Source: Paramacrobiotus metropolitanus (lineage: Eukaryota; Tardigrada; Eutardigrada; Parachela; Macrobiotidae). Taken from it: a stretch of DNA of 64,000 bases. The notes beneath the pieces were generated by a model that saw nothing but the letters and a program-made list of their open reading frames with translations, ran no database searches and was not told the DNA's origin. The position numbers were made by a program, and so were the translations under genes. The DNA is taken from assembly GCF_019649055.1 (NCBI RefSeq), contig NW_026570292.1, forward strand, positions 496,001 through 560,000. The letters are read 5' to 3'. Shown here piece after piece: positions 23,927-36,184 of the stretch (its first letter is position 1; every line of letters starts with the position of its first letter).

Positions 23927-26900
23927 TCATCTTTGTTCTGCGTTGATCCCCTCTAACCAATACGTACATCGCATTCCGATACCCTAAAATCGTAAGGATC
24001 TAAATTAGAAATTAGAATATAAAGACACGAAATTATGAACATGTGCAATGCTGTTGACTGTTAAAGTTTGCGCTAAAATCTGGCACGCTGACCTTTAGAT
24101 GAACACTTCCGCGTTCAGTCACTTGAAATGTGGGATCGTGCCACAAATACTCAGCCGTTGTCAAACTAATCTGAATTTTCCCGGGTTCGCTTGTTGTCCC
24201 CAGTCTGGAGGCCATGTTAACCGATTCTCCAAATCTATGGTAACGTGTTAAGAGTATCAAGCTTTTCATCCAGCTTTTTTCTCATGTTTTTTAAAATTTT
24301 TCCTTACATGGAATATCGCGGTCGAACGTTCCCGATGATTCCCGCCGCACACGGCCCTGAAAGTTTGAATTATCATTTTTTTAAATATCTAACAATATAA
24401 CGATCAAGTATCACCGCAGGTTGCGCATGATACCTGAATTAATCCCGATTTTAAGGTTCAGATACGATGGAAAACTGAGTAAGCTGAATTCCTTCGACAG
24501 TCGTTCGGCGACTCTGCCGATTATGAAGACGTGCTCTCCGTCGTTTTCTTTCGGAATACCACTGGCCACCTACAGATCCATACAACTGCGGTTACCAAAA
24601 AGATCTGCACTTTGCTATTCCATCAGGTCACTCATTTAGTACAAGTACAGCGATGCTTTACCAAGTAGCTGTCTGCAACCGCCTCCACTTTGTAGCAATC
24701 GAATCGCGACAAAATGACATCGAACGCCGCAACCATTTCCATCAAAAACCGTATAACATCCGTGAGTTGGCTGGAGCTGCTCATCACGAACTCGTCAAAG
24801 CGGTCAACATAGGTAAAGAGCAGCGAGACGAAACCAAAGAACTTTGGTAGAGCTGGGTGACCTTTCCTTAACTCCACTAAAACCTGCCTATATAAAAATT
24901 TATTCAACTGAGTCTGGGTTCACAAACTTTTCACTGCCATATATTTGTCAACCACCTACAATTCTTTTTATAATTTTATATAATTCTAATGTGCATGTTG
25001 TGTACGAGCAATTGTAAAGGGAATGTTATAGGTACCTTGGTAATAGCTCTGACAAAATTAGATCACACCGCTGCCTTTCCTGACACAAGGCATTTGTACG
25101 GAGCGTAACGGTATTTTCTAACACTTGGGAATAATTTTCCAATCGCCGGACGAGATTCTCCATAAAATGTTTATCGTTGATGCCGGATACTTTGCAGAGG
25201 GCCTGCTTAACGTGTCCAATCTCGGGGCGGTCTGCAGGATCTGCGCTTTGACAGCATCCAGCAATAGAGGCTAAAACCGCTTCCTCTGCCGCCGGTTCTA
25301 AATATTTCGGTCAAGCTAATGCAAGAACTGCCATTTCATCATAGTAGTAATTAGCTCACCTTGGAATAGACATTTTTGGTCACGCATAATCCAGACTATC
25401 ATTCCGCCCAGAGCGTACATATCGGCAGCCGGTCTCGCCATGAGCGCCAATTGCACAAATGAGTTGCAGATATTTCGGTACTCTGGCGGCACGAAACTGT
25501 CGACAAACTCCTTTCCGTAGGTATCAAAACTTGTACGAGATCGTGGTTCGGATTTCATATCGGCTAAGATATCGTAAATTCCTGAATCGGTGATTTGTGC
25601 GTTAAAACTTTTGTCCACGGTGCATTTTGAAGGACGCAGATTGCCATGGCGTGTAAGTGCTGACCGATGAATGTGCGCTAAGCCCTGTATAATTGAAGTT
25701 TTTAAAACCTGTCAAAAGTTCTAATTTAAAAGAAGTACTGTAAAAGTGCTGATAAAAATACTGTATTATTTTAAACAAGAATGCTGTTTCCAGACTCAGA
25801 ATGGCTTCACACACACGTACTTGGACAATATCCCAAATGAGGGAAATTTTCAGATTATTGTCAACGGTAAACTCTTCCAGCAGAACATCCAGTCCGCCAC
25901 GCTGACAACATGTCTTAACAAAGGTGACCATCGTTGGTTGTATGGCAATGCCGACGAGCCGGTTAATGTTTTGGGAGAAATTAGCTAGACGACGCACCTA
26001 AAGTTTAAAAATACACAACAAATAATAGGTAAGCATTAACTGTATAGCGCGAAAACACAACATATTTTGTGTTTCTTACCTCGTTTAGCATATCTTGAGT
26101 AGACTTTCGAAAAACCGGCTTATGAGTAATTTTAATAATCTGCAGTCTAACGGAATGTCCATTGTACGTCATGATATCCTGCTGAACACTTGTAACCCGT
26201 GAGATCCGTGAAATCCGTCGTGTTCCAGACAGATTTAAGTTGGACACCTGCAGAAAGGACCACATCGCGGTTTAACGCAATAGACAAGCCGGTAGTGAGG
26301 CTTTCTGTAGCGAAGTATGTACAAGTGTGGATCGTAGTCGAGGTCTCATCATTTTGTTTAGATCGATGTTCCACCATTCAGCATCTTGATCATTTATCCG
26401 AGCTTTTCTGCAAAGCGTTTCATTTATTTCGTATTATAAGTACTCATACTCTGTTTACAGTCTACCCAGTGTATTGCGAAGTATACATGCATGCACTTAA
26501 CGTTCGAACGCTACGAAAACATCGTGCTTTACAGATGCTGAGGCATTTGGTACCTACCTAATGTAAAGGATGGTTGCCAGCGCACTCAGCATAACTGCAG
26601 AGAATGTTCCAAGTAACACTGGTACAATTATGGATTCTTGACCTTTAATGCAGCCAGCCACGAGGCACAGAAATGTCAAATAAATTTCGTACGCATTTGA
26701 TTAGCATTTTCTAGTGCGCTGACGTAAATCCTTACACATATCGTTTCCATATCCGCACACGGGCATATTTCTTGGCGGTTGGTTATTCCATGTTCCCCAT
26801 TTGATCGAGTAGTTTGCCGCGAGGACCAGATGCGATGTAGGACTGTCATAGCGCATGACTGTCTGTTACAAAATTCTCGATAAGTCGCATGTGGCATTGT

Positions 26901-29267
26901 ATGAAATTTTGATGTAAATAACGAATGCAAGTGTCTGCATAATATATATATTTCGCCGGTTATTTGTTATTATAGGGTACCTCGAATGTTCCAGTGCTTG
27001 GCTGAAAATTTGTTAGGCACATCATATCCTGCCTTTCGCCATATTCATTTAGGAAAACCCGGCCGACACTGGGGAAGCTTAGAGTACGATTTATCAGTAT
27101 ATTAGCAGCAGCTGTCCCATCACGAATATCCAAGTTTTTCGCTATCATTTCGGCGAGTGCCTGGTATAATTCAACTGTGTAGCGTCGCAAACATTTTTAT
27201 TGATCGAACAATTTGATTAAATGTACTACCTGGAAGAATAGTTTACCTGATGATAAAGCAAGACTGAGGCATAGGCCGCAACAACAAAATGCGAAGGCTG
27301 AAAAGAATGAACTCTAATCAAACGATCATGTAACCTAATTTTATTAATTAATCTTTCCAAACGCGCAGGTTTCAGCATTTCGTTACCCCGCTTCCTCCAC
27401 GAAATGTCGCGCTGTATTTGCTAATTGCCCTATCTTTCATCTCCGAAAGCAGGAGAGACATTTCCGGTCTGTAGTCGTAGCAGGCTGTAAGCACGAACAT
27501 GCCAGAAAAGGATTTCATGGCAACCTGAAGATAACGAATGAAAACGTCATCGTAATAAGTTGCATTTATATAAACCAACTTTTTCAGTACAGTACATGGA
27601 CAGGTGAAAGTCGTTCTCACTTTACAGCAAAACATATTCAAATTAGAGGTGTATCCTTAACGATTATTAATTTTTCTTGATAATTATTTGCGCTGCAGTA
27701 CCTCATCGTCCGCATCTCCGACCGCATATTTTAAGGGACCAAACGGATTACTGGGACCGTCCATATAGATGCGTACCTGTGTATGGGCGGTGTGGGTGTG
27801 AATAATGTAATTAGCGGGAAATTTTTCAAGTTATTATTGGACTTACAAATTCAGTTGCAGGTGCGCCGAGACGATATAATGCCATCTATTTTGTAAGAGC
27901 AGTTTCTCAGCATTGCAGTATCTTCTTTTCTCAGCAGTTGTATTACATTGTGAAAAATTAACAAGCTTACATTATATTTTAGTAAGTTTAGTTCTATATA
28001 TGTTTTAGAATTTTCCATTAAAACTTACGGATAAGTTCCTCGCAGTGTCAGGGAGAGTGCTGATCAGCACAACTATAAAATAAATGAAAACTCTAATAAC
28101 GACACCGCATTAGAATACACTAGTACACTAATTATTTTTCTAATGTGTACTAGTCGTACGTTTAATTTACGGTTATTTATGCTGTACGATGTTTTACGCT
28201 TCTCGTTTCAAGGAAAAAATGTACTCGCTGCACCGGTAAAATACAAGCTGGTTCGGTTATGATCACCTCGAGCGACCTGGGCAACACGTGTGACCACCAG
28301 ATCAAAATCCACACTGTCGCTGTTGTTAATCGGGTACGAATAAAACCGTATGGACTTGCCATTGATCCGCAGATGCTTCTCGATTGCATTATACACCATA
28401 ACGTTAAAAATCTGCCGAGTGGAATTATCATACACCATGGCCACGGATGTCCAGTTGTGCTTATGTAAAAAACCCAGTACACTGGCACCGTATGGAGTGT
28501 ACTGAAACGGGGCGAAATCGATGGTTGACGGATACAAGGCACGGTCGCGAAGGTGGGAAAAGGTCGTCCCACTACATCGCCCCACACAGATTAGGATTTC
28601 TAGATTATTTATTTGCTGTTAAACCAGGCGAAATAACTTACGAGTTTAACGTGAATAAATTCCATTCTGTAATTGAAAAAACGATATTACTGTAAATCAG
28701 GAAGCGGTTATGAAATCAAACATGCTGTTGTCTGACCTCTTCCCAAGCTGGCTAATGTTATTGTAGGATTGCAACCTAAAACAATTAGGCTGTACACGTT
28801 AAATGCAATTTTTCAGTACAAAAATTTCCCATATTTACGCGCACATCGGAATTATGTTAATCAGGCCAAAGCTGCTTTAGAAAAGTCAAACACACTGTAC
28901 AATAAAATCTAACCTTCGTGTTTTTACCTGGATAAAATAATGCGCAAACAGTATTTCCATCTGTGCATCTCCTGTAATAGTATTCGGCAACGACATGATA
29001 AGACAAGTCAAAATCCGGGCAGATTGCTAGTTCCTTAGGCGAGATGTATTCCAGAGTGACGTTGAGCATTCCCGGGTACAGCGCGGCCGCGTCGCGTAAT
29101 CCCAGATCAAATCCAGCTGCCGTAAACGGTAATGCTTGTATAAATCGCGGTACGGCCATCCCGTAAACGAAAATAGTAACATTGCGAGAACACTGAACCG
29201 CAAAGATGTATTGTAGCAACAGCAGCACAATTTGCCGACAGAATGCAAAAACCAGTTGGTTGTTCAT
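23927..29267 (-). CDS. Receptor guanylate cyclase-like rGC-E, cyclase site degenerate
   Basis: Exons: 29267-28928, 28775-28737, 28666-28642, 28571-28267, 28072-28029, 27885-27847, 27776-27702, 27524-27387, 27297-27247, 27160-26981, 26862-26736, 26642-26558, 26407-26323, 26247-26080, 25997-25821, 25684-25360, 25297-25036, 24887-24662, 24569-24434, 24356-24308, 24234-24093, 23983-23927; 1024 residues. Signal peptide, then a ligand-binding domain with the classic EWNLFTLNSG segment, carried partly by a 25-base exon. Membrane helix about 459-481. The kinase-homology domain is well kept (SQNINRLVGIAIQP, HGNLRPSKCTVD, ITDSG, VPPEY, AADMYALGG). In the cyclase domain FSDIVGF is replaced by FTYVDRF, so the first metal Asp is gone. 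The second Asp remains (KVEAVADSYL), and the guanine-site Cys is Ser (PRYSI). The Asn and Arg of the catalytic helix remain (FGESVNMASR). Probably inactive alone. Confidence 0.9.
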
Positions 29268-29989
29268 GGCGATTCTGGCGAAGGCCGAAGATCGGAGATT
29301 TTGCCACTACCGCAATGGAGACGGCTCATCTTATCCCATCTGCTCATCAGGCGCCGGCGGGTTGGAAACCTCGATTTCTAATGGATTAAATGGAAAACGG
29401 TTGATTTCCACTAAAGTGACGTTAATCCACATATTACGGCATATTAGGCCCAACATGTCACAAGGTTTACACTGCCGGGCGGCCTCCGTCATATGGAGGA
29501 TATTTCCTTCGCTCAATTCATCGTATCGTCTTATAATTAATTAATGCAATCAGCATCTGCTGGGTACTGTGTCGGTGATGTCTTGATAAATTAATAAAGT
29601 GACATCGGTTCCCAACCTCTTTACTAACTACACTATGAACACGGCAATTGTGGTTACAATGCAGCATACATCCTGCAAAATTTAGATGTAGACGATATTA
29701 TATAAAGACGAAGCCTGACCGGTTATATTCCGCTTCGTGAATAACGGATTTGTTTTACAAATAAAGCGCAATTTATTTTAGATACAACTAGTGCTTTATT
29801 CGTTTCTTGTACGTAGGTACATACGTCAACATAAAATGGTTTCCTCTAAAGAAGTGAATTTGATAATAGAAGACATTGACAACACTAGACATTAAGAAAC
29901 ACACTAGATAATAGAAGACATTGAGGAGGCAACGTTACATTGACTACACAGAATCACAGCTACGGAAACCACTGGTAAATCTGCTGCGG
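29268..29989. other. Spacer between rGC-E and rGC-F
   Basis: Contains two direct copies of gataatagaagacattga (near 29861 and 29905) and candidate rGC-F poly-A signals on the minus strand near 29772 and 29789. Confidence 0.65.
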
Positions 29990-32900
29990 TCACTCCGAAG
30001 TCAAGCTCTCTAACCAGTAGGTGGACCGCCATCCAATGCCCTGCAACCATAAATTATATTATGGCACAATGTAGCTAAGATGCCGAAAAATGCGGCACTA
30101 GTACTACCACCACCAATGATAAACTGCCAAACTGTTTTCTAACCTTCAGATTCATGAGTCCTCTTTCTTTAACGAGAAATGTCGGATCACATCGCAAGTG
30201 CTCGGCGGTTGTCGAGCTAGTTTGTATTTTTCCGGGTACGCTGGTGCTGCCTAATCTGGAAGCCAAGTTGACGGATTCTCCAAATCTACAATGGAATCAC
30301 CGCTGGTCAACGATGACTTGTTCACAATTACACTTTGTACCGTACACGCAGTAACGCGGTCGCACACTGCCAGTGATTCCCGCCGCACAGCTTCCTAAAT
30401 TACACTTCGGATTTAATAGCTGTGAGGTCTAAATACTTTCAAATCTGGAATAGTTCCAGGCAAAACCGTACCGGTATTTACTCCAATCTGGATGTTCAAA
30501 CTAGGCGGAAAACTAAACGCCCAAAATGTGTTTAATAACACATCAGCAAGTCTGCTTATTATGTACACGTGTTCGCCGTCGTTTTCTTTCGGGATACCGC
30601 TCACTATCTGCAAAAAAAACCGTAATTTTAATAAACCATAACCTGTATTTTATCTTAGTTGCTAAAGTATTTCTGCTTAGCGTTTTATTAGAATGCTGGT
30701 TGATGCCTCACCAGGTAGCTATCGGCAACCGTCTCCACCTTGTAACAATCAAATTTCGACAAAACCGTATCGAAAGCCGAGACCATTCGATCGAGAAATC
30801 CCAGGATATCCGCTAACTGGTTAGAGTGACCAATTACGAAGTTATCGAATCCATAGACGTATGTGAACAACAGGGTGACAAATCCGAACAGCCGCGGGAG
30901 AATTGAATGACCTTTTCGCAATTCCACCAAAACCTGTCTGATTGCAAATAGCTTCTGCGCTTAGCTGCTAAGAAAACTTAGAAAACATTGCAAATATTCG
31001 CCATGATATTTGCACTTAGAAAGAATGGCAGTTTACGTGGTATAGGAAGCATAGCTGTTCATAAAAGTGCGGGAACGGTATTAATGTGGTGATTAATCTG
31101 TACGCAAACGTTTTATATATTATAAGAATAAGCTAAAATACCGTGGTAGCAACTCTGCCAAGAGTTGATCGCAGCGTTGTCTTTCCTGTGATAGCGCCTC
31201 TGTACGGACTGCAACTGTACTTTCTAGTGTTAGGGAATAGTTTTCCAGTCTCTTAATAAGATTCTCCATGAAATTCCTATCATCAACACCGGGTAGTCTG
31301 CGCATCCGCTCTTTCACAGCCTCAATTGGCATGCGATGCGCTGGATTTCTCGTTCGACAACTCTGGACAACGCTCCATACTGTATTCTCCGTTGTTGCCG
31401 CCGCGTCTATAATAGAAAAGTTTTAATGTATGGGTGTAGGTTTTTTAAAGTTACCGATGCTTCTGGTGTACCTTCAAATAAGCACTGCTGATCGCTCGTG
31501 ACATACAGTATCACTCCACCGAGAGCGTAAATGTCGGCAGCTGGTTTCGCCATTACGGATAACTGCGCAAACGTATCGCAGACGTGTCGGTACTCAGGCG
31601 GCACAAAGTTATTAGTAAATTCTGTCCCGTAGCTATCGAATGATTTCGACAATCGGGGCGCACTCCTGGATTCCGACAAAAGGTCATACATTCCGACTTC
31701 GGTTATTTGTGCAATAAAGCTTTTATCCACGAGGCATTTTGATGGACGGAGATGGCCGTGGCGTTGGATGCTGGACCGATGAATGTACGATAAGCCCTAT
31801 AAGGCTAACTAAGTTTAATCTTATAGAAACAAAACTCTTTTGTAAATGCCCGCGCAGTACTCGTACTTTGATAACATCCCATATTAGGGAAATTTTTAAA
31901 CTGTTATCCACGAGGAACTCATCCAACAACGTGTCCAGTCCGCCTCGTTGGCAACAGCTTTTTACGAATGTGATTGTGGCCGGTTGTACGGAGATGCCGA
32001 TTAATCGGTTAATATTCTGGGTGGTGTTTGCCAAGCGACGCAGCTGGAAAATCATAAACCACAAAGTTTGTTGGTCAGAAAAAAAGTATTATGTATGGTA
32101 ATGCGATGCACCTCGCACAGTATCAGGTGGCAAGGCTTTCCCAGTGTTGGTTTATGGCTGACTTTCACTGACCGCAGCCGTACAGGTTGACCCTCGTAGA
32201 CCAGAAATGTGTACCGCGAAACTCTACCACGTGTTCCAGAGAAATCCAAGTGGGATATCTGGTAATCAGCAAGCGCATTGTATGAACGGATTTTTGAACG
32301 TTGATACGAGTATCACATCGTCATCATGTAATACAAAATTTGCAAACCATACAAAATTAGAGTGCTGCAACGGCTTCTCCAGCTTCTGTAGGTCGATATG
32401 CCACCAGTCGCTTTCTTGATAACTCGCTTTCATTCTTCTGCAAAAATGAAGGCTGCAATACATATAAATTTGCTTTTATAGCAGCAAGCATATAAATATT
32501 GTTAGATAATCCAAATAGTACCTAATGTAGAACCCGGTGAATACAAAAGCGATCACCACTACTCCAAAAAACGCGCCTAACGGCACGGCGACACGGAATC
32601 CTTGACCTTTACGGGAAATACAAAATTTTCGCGCACAGTTTCCCGTAGTCAGCTCACAATTTACATACATAAATCGTTTCCATACCCGCATACCGGCATA
32701 TTTCTAGGCGGTAGGTTGTCCGCGCTTCCCCAGTCAACTGACCGATTGGCAATAAACATTAGTTTCCCTTCTGCACTAACGTAACGGGCGACATTCTACA
32801 AGCAACATACGCTAATGCCATTAAAATTTGCAGCAACGAACTATAAAGTACCGATAGTTTTACCTCAAATGCGCGAATGTTGGACTGGAAATTCGCTAAA

Positions 32901-34911
32901 CAGACACTGTCCTGTCGTTCACCGTATTCATTCAAAAACACCTTTCCCACAGGGGAAAAGGAAAAGGACCGGTTCAGGAGCGCTTGGGCAACGGTTCGCC
33001 CGTCACGAATATTCCCGTCTGCGCTGACGGTTTCCTGTAGAGCCTACATGTGCACAAGGACCGCTTTATATGTCCGTATTGATTATTCTTTGAAAATAAT
33101 TGAACGGCTTAATTTGGCTTACTTGGAAGTACAGCAGAACTGACGTGTACGCGGCCACAACTAAAGGTGAGGGCTGGAGAGCAAAGACCATAACAAGTGA
33201 TTAAGTTATGATTAAATATCGCCTTCAAGCTCATATCTCGTGTATAATTAAATATACCTATAATAATATACCTAACGCATTTCCCATACCTCGTTTCCTC
33301 CTAGAAACGTTGCGTTGTATTGAGTAACTGCCCTTTCTTTCATCTGCGCCAAAAGCGACGACATGCCTGGACCATAATCATAGCAGACCGATAATAGGAA
33401 CATTCCCGTGAATGATTTTAAAACCTGAATAGTTTTGCAGCACTTTAAAATAATTATCTGGCATATACAGAAAATATATAGAAATTTATATAGAAATTTA
33501 TCTGGCATATATATGTGGCATATGCAAAATATAGTAGTTGCATGCCTCGTCATTGTCGGCATCTCCTGGTTGCTTGAGAGACGTGAAAGGAGAAGCAATG
33601 CCGTCAAAAAAGATGCGTACCTTAAAGCGGTTAATCCAAAACATGTTACAGCGTTTGTTCGATCAGATTACAATATTAAAACATTTTAATGCGGCTTTGT
33701 AAGTGCACTCATGTAAACCGTTATACCGACACTTACGTATTCGGTTGCCGGTGTCCCGAGGCGATAAAAAGCCATCTGAAGGAAACTAGCGTTTTAAACG
33801 CGGTTGACCTTGCATGACATATGGAATCTCAAACTTACCGAGAGATTTCTGGCCGTGCCAGTGGGTAGGCTTATTAAAACAACTAGAAAATAAGAAAGCC
33901 GTGATGTCAAACTGCATTTTGTGGTTTAATTATATACCGTTTTCTTACGTAAGCAATTAGAAAATGCTAACTTATGCTTACCGCGAGCGACCTGCGAAAT
34001 TTGCGAAACCACCCAGTCATAGTTGATGAGGCCCGTGCTGTTAACCACGACAGAATAAAAACGAATACCCTTTCCTTTCAACCGCAGATACTTTTCCACT
34101 TCATGATACACCATAGCGTTGAAAGGCTTCGCGGTGGAGTTATCATAAACCATGGCGACGGATGTCCAGTTATAAGACTGCAGTAAGCGCAATACCATTG
34201 CACCATAAGGAACATACTGGAGGGGCGCAAAGTCGATGGCGGTTGGGTATAGGGTGTGGTCATGCAGATGCGAAAAGGTCGTTCCACTGCAACACGTTGC
34301 CTCATGAATTCATTAACTTGAAAGCTCCAAACGAGCAGGATAAAAACGCACAAACAAAGCGGCGTCAATGCACTTACGAATTCAGCGTAAATATGTTCCA
34401 TTCTAAGGTCAACAAGAACGATTTATTCAAGCGTTGTGCTTAAAAATTAATGCTTTAACAGTTAACTGACCTCTTCCAAGACTGGCCAGTGTAGTCGTCG
34501 GGTTGCAGCCTAATATATGTACCAGTATATATGCATATTTAAACGAGACAAAGAATTAAACCCTTTAATTATTACAAATGCAGTACCTGGGTAAAAAAGC
34601 GCGCACACTTGTGTATTATTTAGGCATTTTTTATAATAATACTCCGCAACAAGTTGGTAGTGCCCGTCGAAATCCGCGCACACTGCTATTTTCTTGGATG
34701 TGATGTATTCCAGACTGATGTTAAACATGCCAGGATGCTGCTGTTCTGCGTCGCGCAATCCCCAATCAAAGCCGGCTGCAGTGAAAGCCAGTGCTTGAAG
34801 AAACGGCGCTGACGACATTCCGTAGACCATAATGGTGACATTACGCTGAGCATGCGCCACATAAATGTACAACAGCATTACAAAGATGCTAACACTAAGA
34901 GCATTGGACAT
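29990..34911 (-). CDS. Receptor guanylate cyclase-like rGC-F, cyclase site degenerate
   Basis: Close paralogue of rGC-E. Exons: 34911-34587, 34509-34471, 34402-34378, 34286-33982, 33882-33839, 33775-33737, 33620-33546, 33424-33290, 33173-33123, 33043-32864, 32795-32669, 32606-32522, 32437-32353, 32258-32112, 32043-31867, 31796-31472, 31406-31142, 30937-30712, 30607-30472, 30394-30346, 30285-30144, 30040-29990; 1010 residues. The Met at 34911 gives a clean signal peptide (SIFVMLLYIYVAHAQ). An upstream in-frame Met exists at 34971. Ligand-binding domain has EWNIFTLNSG; membrane helix about 455-475; kinase-homology has RHGHLRPSKCLVD, ITEVG and AADIYALGG. Cyclase: FTYVYGF in place of FSDIVGF (first metal Asp lost), KVETVADSYL, PRYCV with the guanine-site Cys kept, and FGESVNLASR. 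The intron after 33546 appears to begin with GC. A candidate minus-strand poly-A signal lies near 29772. Confidence 0.9.
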
Positions 34912-36184
34912 CGTTCTCTGCGCGAAAATACAGAAACGCAAGTTTTCTGATACACCGGCCAGACTGAACAAGAAAAGCGAAAAGCACTGGAAGTAGTCGT
35001 GTTTGTGGTTAATCTCCGCCGCTGGAAGTTCAATCCCGGCTGGATGTAATAGCTTTTACTGTAAGTGCCCGTGCTCCAACAATTATTGCAGTCTGGTAAA
35101 CATGTGCAAGTCATTTGCACAGCTTCACGGAATGAGAAAGTATGATCATTGGGTTACACTGACGCACTTCCGTTGTGTTACGAGGAACACGGGTATAATC
35201 AGCTAGCAACATAATCACCAGATTACCAATTAAGCATCGCAACCCAAAAAAAACTGGAATATTCGAAACTGATGCTCTGTACCGACTGCCTGATAATTAT
35301 AAACGTCTTGAGATGACAGTAAAATTTTTGAAGTAAGCGGTAATCACAGTACCGAAAATATCCTGATAATTATTGGTGGAGAAACACGTTCGCAATTATC
35401 TGGTAACTGAACGCTTCTTGGAACAATCCAGAAAACTTTTAACTCCACCTCATGAACGACTTTCAAACACATAAGGGAACGATGCTAATTACAAGCACAG
35501 CTTGTCGGCAAATATGCCTCCTGTGAGTGTTATGTTCACGTACCGTGGTTGCGTGCTCACTGTTCACATTATAGTGAGATTGTGCCCCTCATTTTGGTTG
35601 ACCTTTTCGCTAATTTGCCAAGCCGTCTTTGAAATTAAATACGCTACTTCTTCAGATTAACAACTATTCTGCTTTTCAGATTAACAACTATTCTGCTTTG
35701 GGTGCACCACAAAGGCTTTCCTGGCACGCGCTTTGTACGCCAAAATGTTCCGCTTTAGAACTTTGTCAACATCACCATCGGGAATGACTAGGCTTGGAAA
35801 AGGCACACCGCACGACTGTTTTCCTCCAAAACGGCACGATATATGTTACGTATGCTCAGTAATTCTTTAATTGCACGTCAACTGAAGCTTACTTAGATTT
35901 TTAATGAACCGTCAACCAAAATATTAAGCACGCAATAAAATGCTAATGATACTGTAAAGCTAACGCACCGTTCTTGTGCGGTCTAATTAGTGATTTTAAT
36001 CACCATCGCAAAAGCTGCAGTATTTATGTTACAGCAATGATCAAATTACTGACTGGTGACTAACAGGAATTTTATACGCTAGTATCCAGTAGCCCCGAAT
36101 CGTTGAGGATCGACGGACCAGCAGTCTCATCCAGCGCATCCTTGGGCATGCCCTGTGCGAAACCCGACAAGCCGCTACCCAGGT
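34912..36184. other. Spacer between rGC-F and the adhesion GPCR
   Basis: Contains the 24-base tandem duplication at 35652-35699. A plus-strand frame at 36103-36288 overlaps the last GPCR exon on the other strand. No separate gene seen. Confidence 0.65.
35652..35699. repeat. Perfect 24-base tandem duplication
   Basis: The 24-base unit starting tcagattaacaactattctg and ending cttt occurs twice head to tail at 35652-35675 and 35676-35699, without a mismatch. It lies in the spacer between rGC-F and the adhesion GPCR and suggests a recent replication slip. Confidence 0.95.
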
